Source: Calidifontibacter indicus
GTDB lineage: Bacteria; Actinomycetota; Actinomycetes; Actinomycetales; Dermatophilaceae
DNA length: 64,000 nt
NCBI RefSeq assembly: GCF_003386865.1
Contig: NZ_QTUA01000001.1
Coordinates: 2,852,001 to 2,916,000, forward strand
Reading direction: 5' to 3'
Below, in pieces: positions 63,862 to 64,000 of the stretch. Within the stretch, counting starts at the first letter, position 1. Every line of letters begins with the position of its first letter. A program made the position numbers and the translations under genes. The notes beneath the pieces were generated by a model, which ran no database searches, was not told the origin of the DNA, and was given only the letters and a program-made list of their open reading frames with translations.

Positions 63862-64000
63862 TCAGAGGCCGCGCGCCGCGTACCACTCGTTGCGGCGCTG
63901 CTCGCGCTCGGCTTCGATCTCCTTCGCCAGCGGGCTCGGCTCCGCGGGGGCCTTCGCCGGCCCCTCGTGACGCCCGAGCTCGTAGGCCCGCGACTCCGGG
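63862..64000 (-). CDS. C-terminal fragment of an unidentified protein (5' end beyond window)
   Basis: The minus strand is open from the right edge to a TGA at 63862, encoding 45 residues that end in EREQRRNEWYAARGL. The segment is charged, with a Pro/Ala/Lys linker (GPAKAPAEPSPLAKEIEAE). Codon use is typical of the genome, and it stops 18 bases from a bidirectional terminator. I do not recognise the protein. Confidence 0.5.
   Translation of the reverse strand, partial: PESRAYELGRHEGPAKAPAEPSPLAKEIEAEREQRRNEWYAARGL

Overview
The window is a chromosomal segment of a high-GC actinobacterium. Gene content and protein style point to the order Micrococcales, possibly near Dermacoccaceae or Intrasporangiaceae, but this placement is inferred, since no rRNA or species marker is present. 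Supporting signs are two ClpP paralogues, a mycothiol-type DsbA-like protein related to Rv2466c, DtxR/IdeR-like iron boxes, a translational T-box leader on ileS, GTGA/ATGA start-stop overlaps, and many genes with a -10-like hexamer only 6-8 nt before the start codon (apparent leaderless mRNAs). Almost all of it is ordinary chromosome. I saw no prophage, insertion sequence or CRISPR array.

Layout. (1) 1-3510, minus: a cobalamin-riboswitch-controlled operon encoding a secreted alpha/alpha-toroid protein, a secreted DUF4430-like protein and an ECF-transporter T subunit that runs off the left edge. This resembles transcobalamin split into its two domains beside an ECF importer, and is the most interesting system here. 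(2) 3574-9385, minus: cell-elongation genes mreB, a class-III aminotransferase, mreC, mreD and PBP2. (3) 9462-13748: a MarR regulator, ndk, uppP, a DUF4233 protein, folC and a GNAT gene, the last two overlapping ileS. (4) 13745-21290: ileS with its T-box, a small secreted protein, an orphan Tdi1-like immunity protein and an archaeal-type valS. (5) 21343-25367: a DUF4129 / MoxR / DUF58 membrane operon whose DUF58 gene is frameshifted in a G run. (6) 25446-29342: an iron-box-controlled siderophore ABC importer. (7) 29421-34181, minus: clpX, clpP2, clpP1, tig and tRNA-Gly, with a repeat-filled clpX-clpP gap. (8) 34297-42094: tRNA-Pro, a SpoIIE-type phosphatase, rpiB, a nitroreductase-like DsbA protein, pepN and malQ. 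(9) 42163-51189: MscS channel, truncated globin, ECF sigma factor with a membrane partner, GH13 glucosidase, thioesterases, two GNATs and an NAD(P)-binding protein. (10) 51334-58025, minus: DUF402 protein, ettA, ssb and two large membrane GTPases. (11) 58042-61384, minus: efeUOB iron uptake under a second iron box. (12) 61618-64000: tRNA-Arg, PrsW-like protease, orn, tRNA-His and the tail of an unidentified gene.

How the parts work together. Envelope growth is represented by Mre/PBP2 and UppP, protein quality control by Tig and ClpXP1P2, and iron acquisition by two independent DtxR-type-regulated routes (siderophore and Efe). Cobalamin capture appears to use a surface-anchored, transcobalamin-like pair feeding an ECF importer. 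Strong hairpin terminators, several of them bidirectional, separate most convergent genes.
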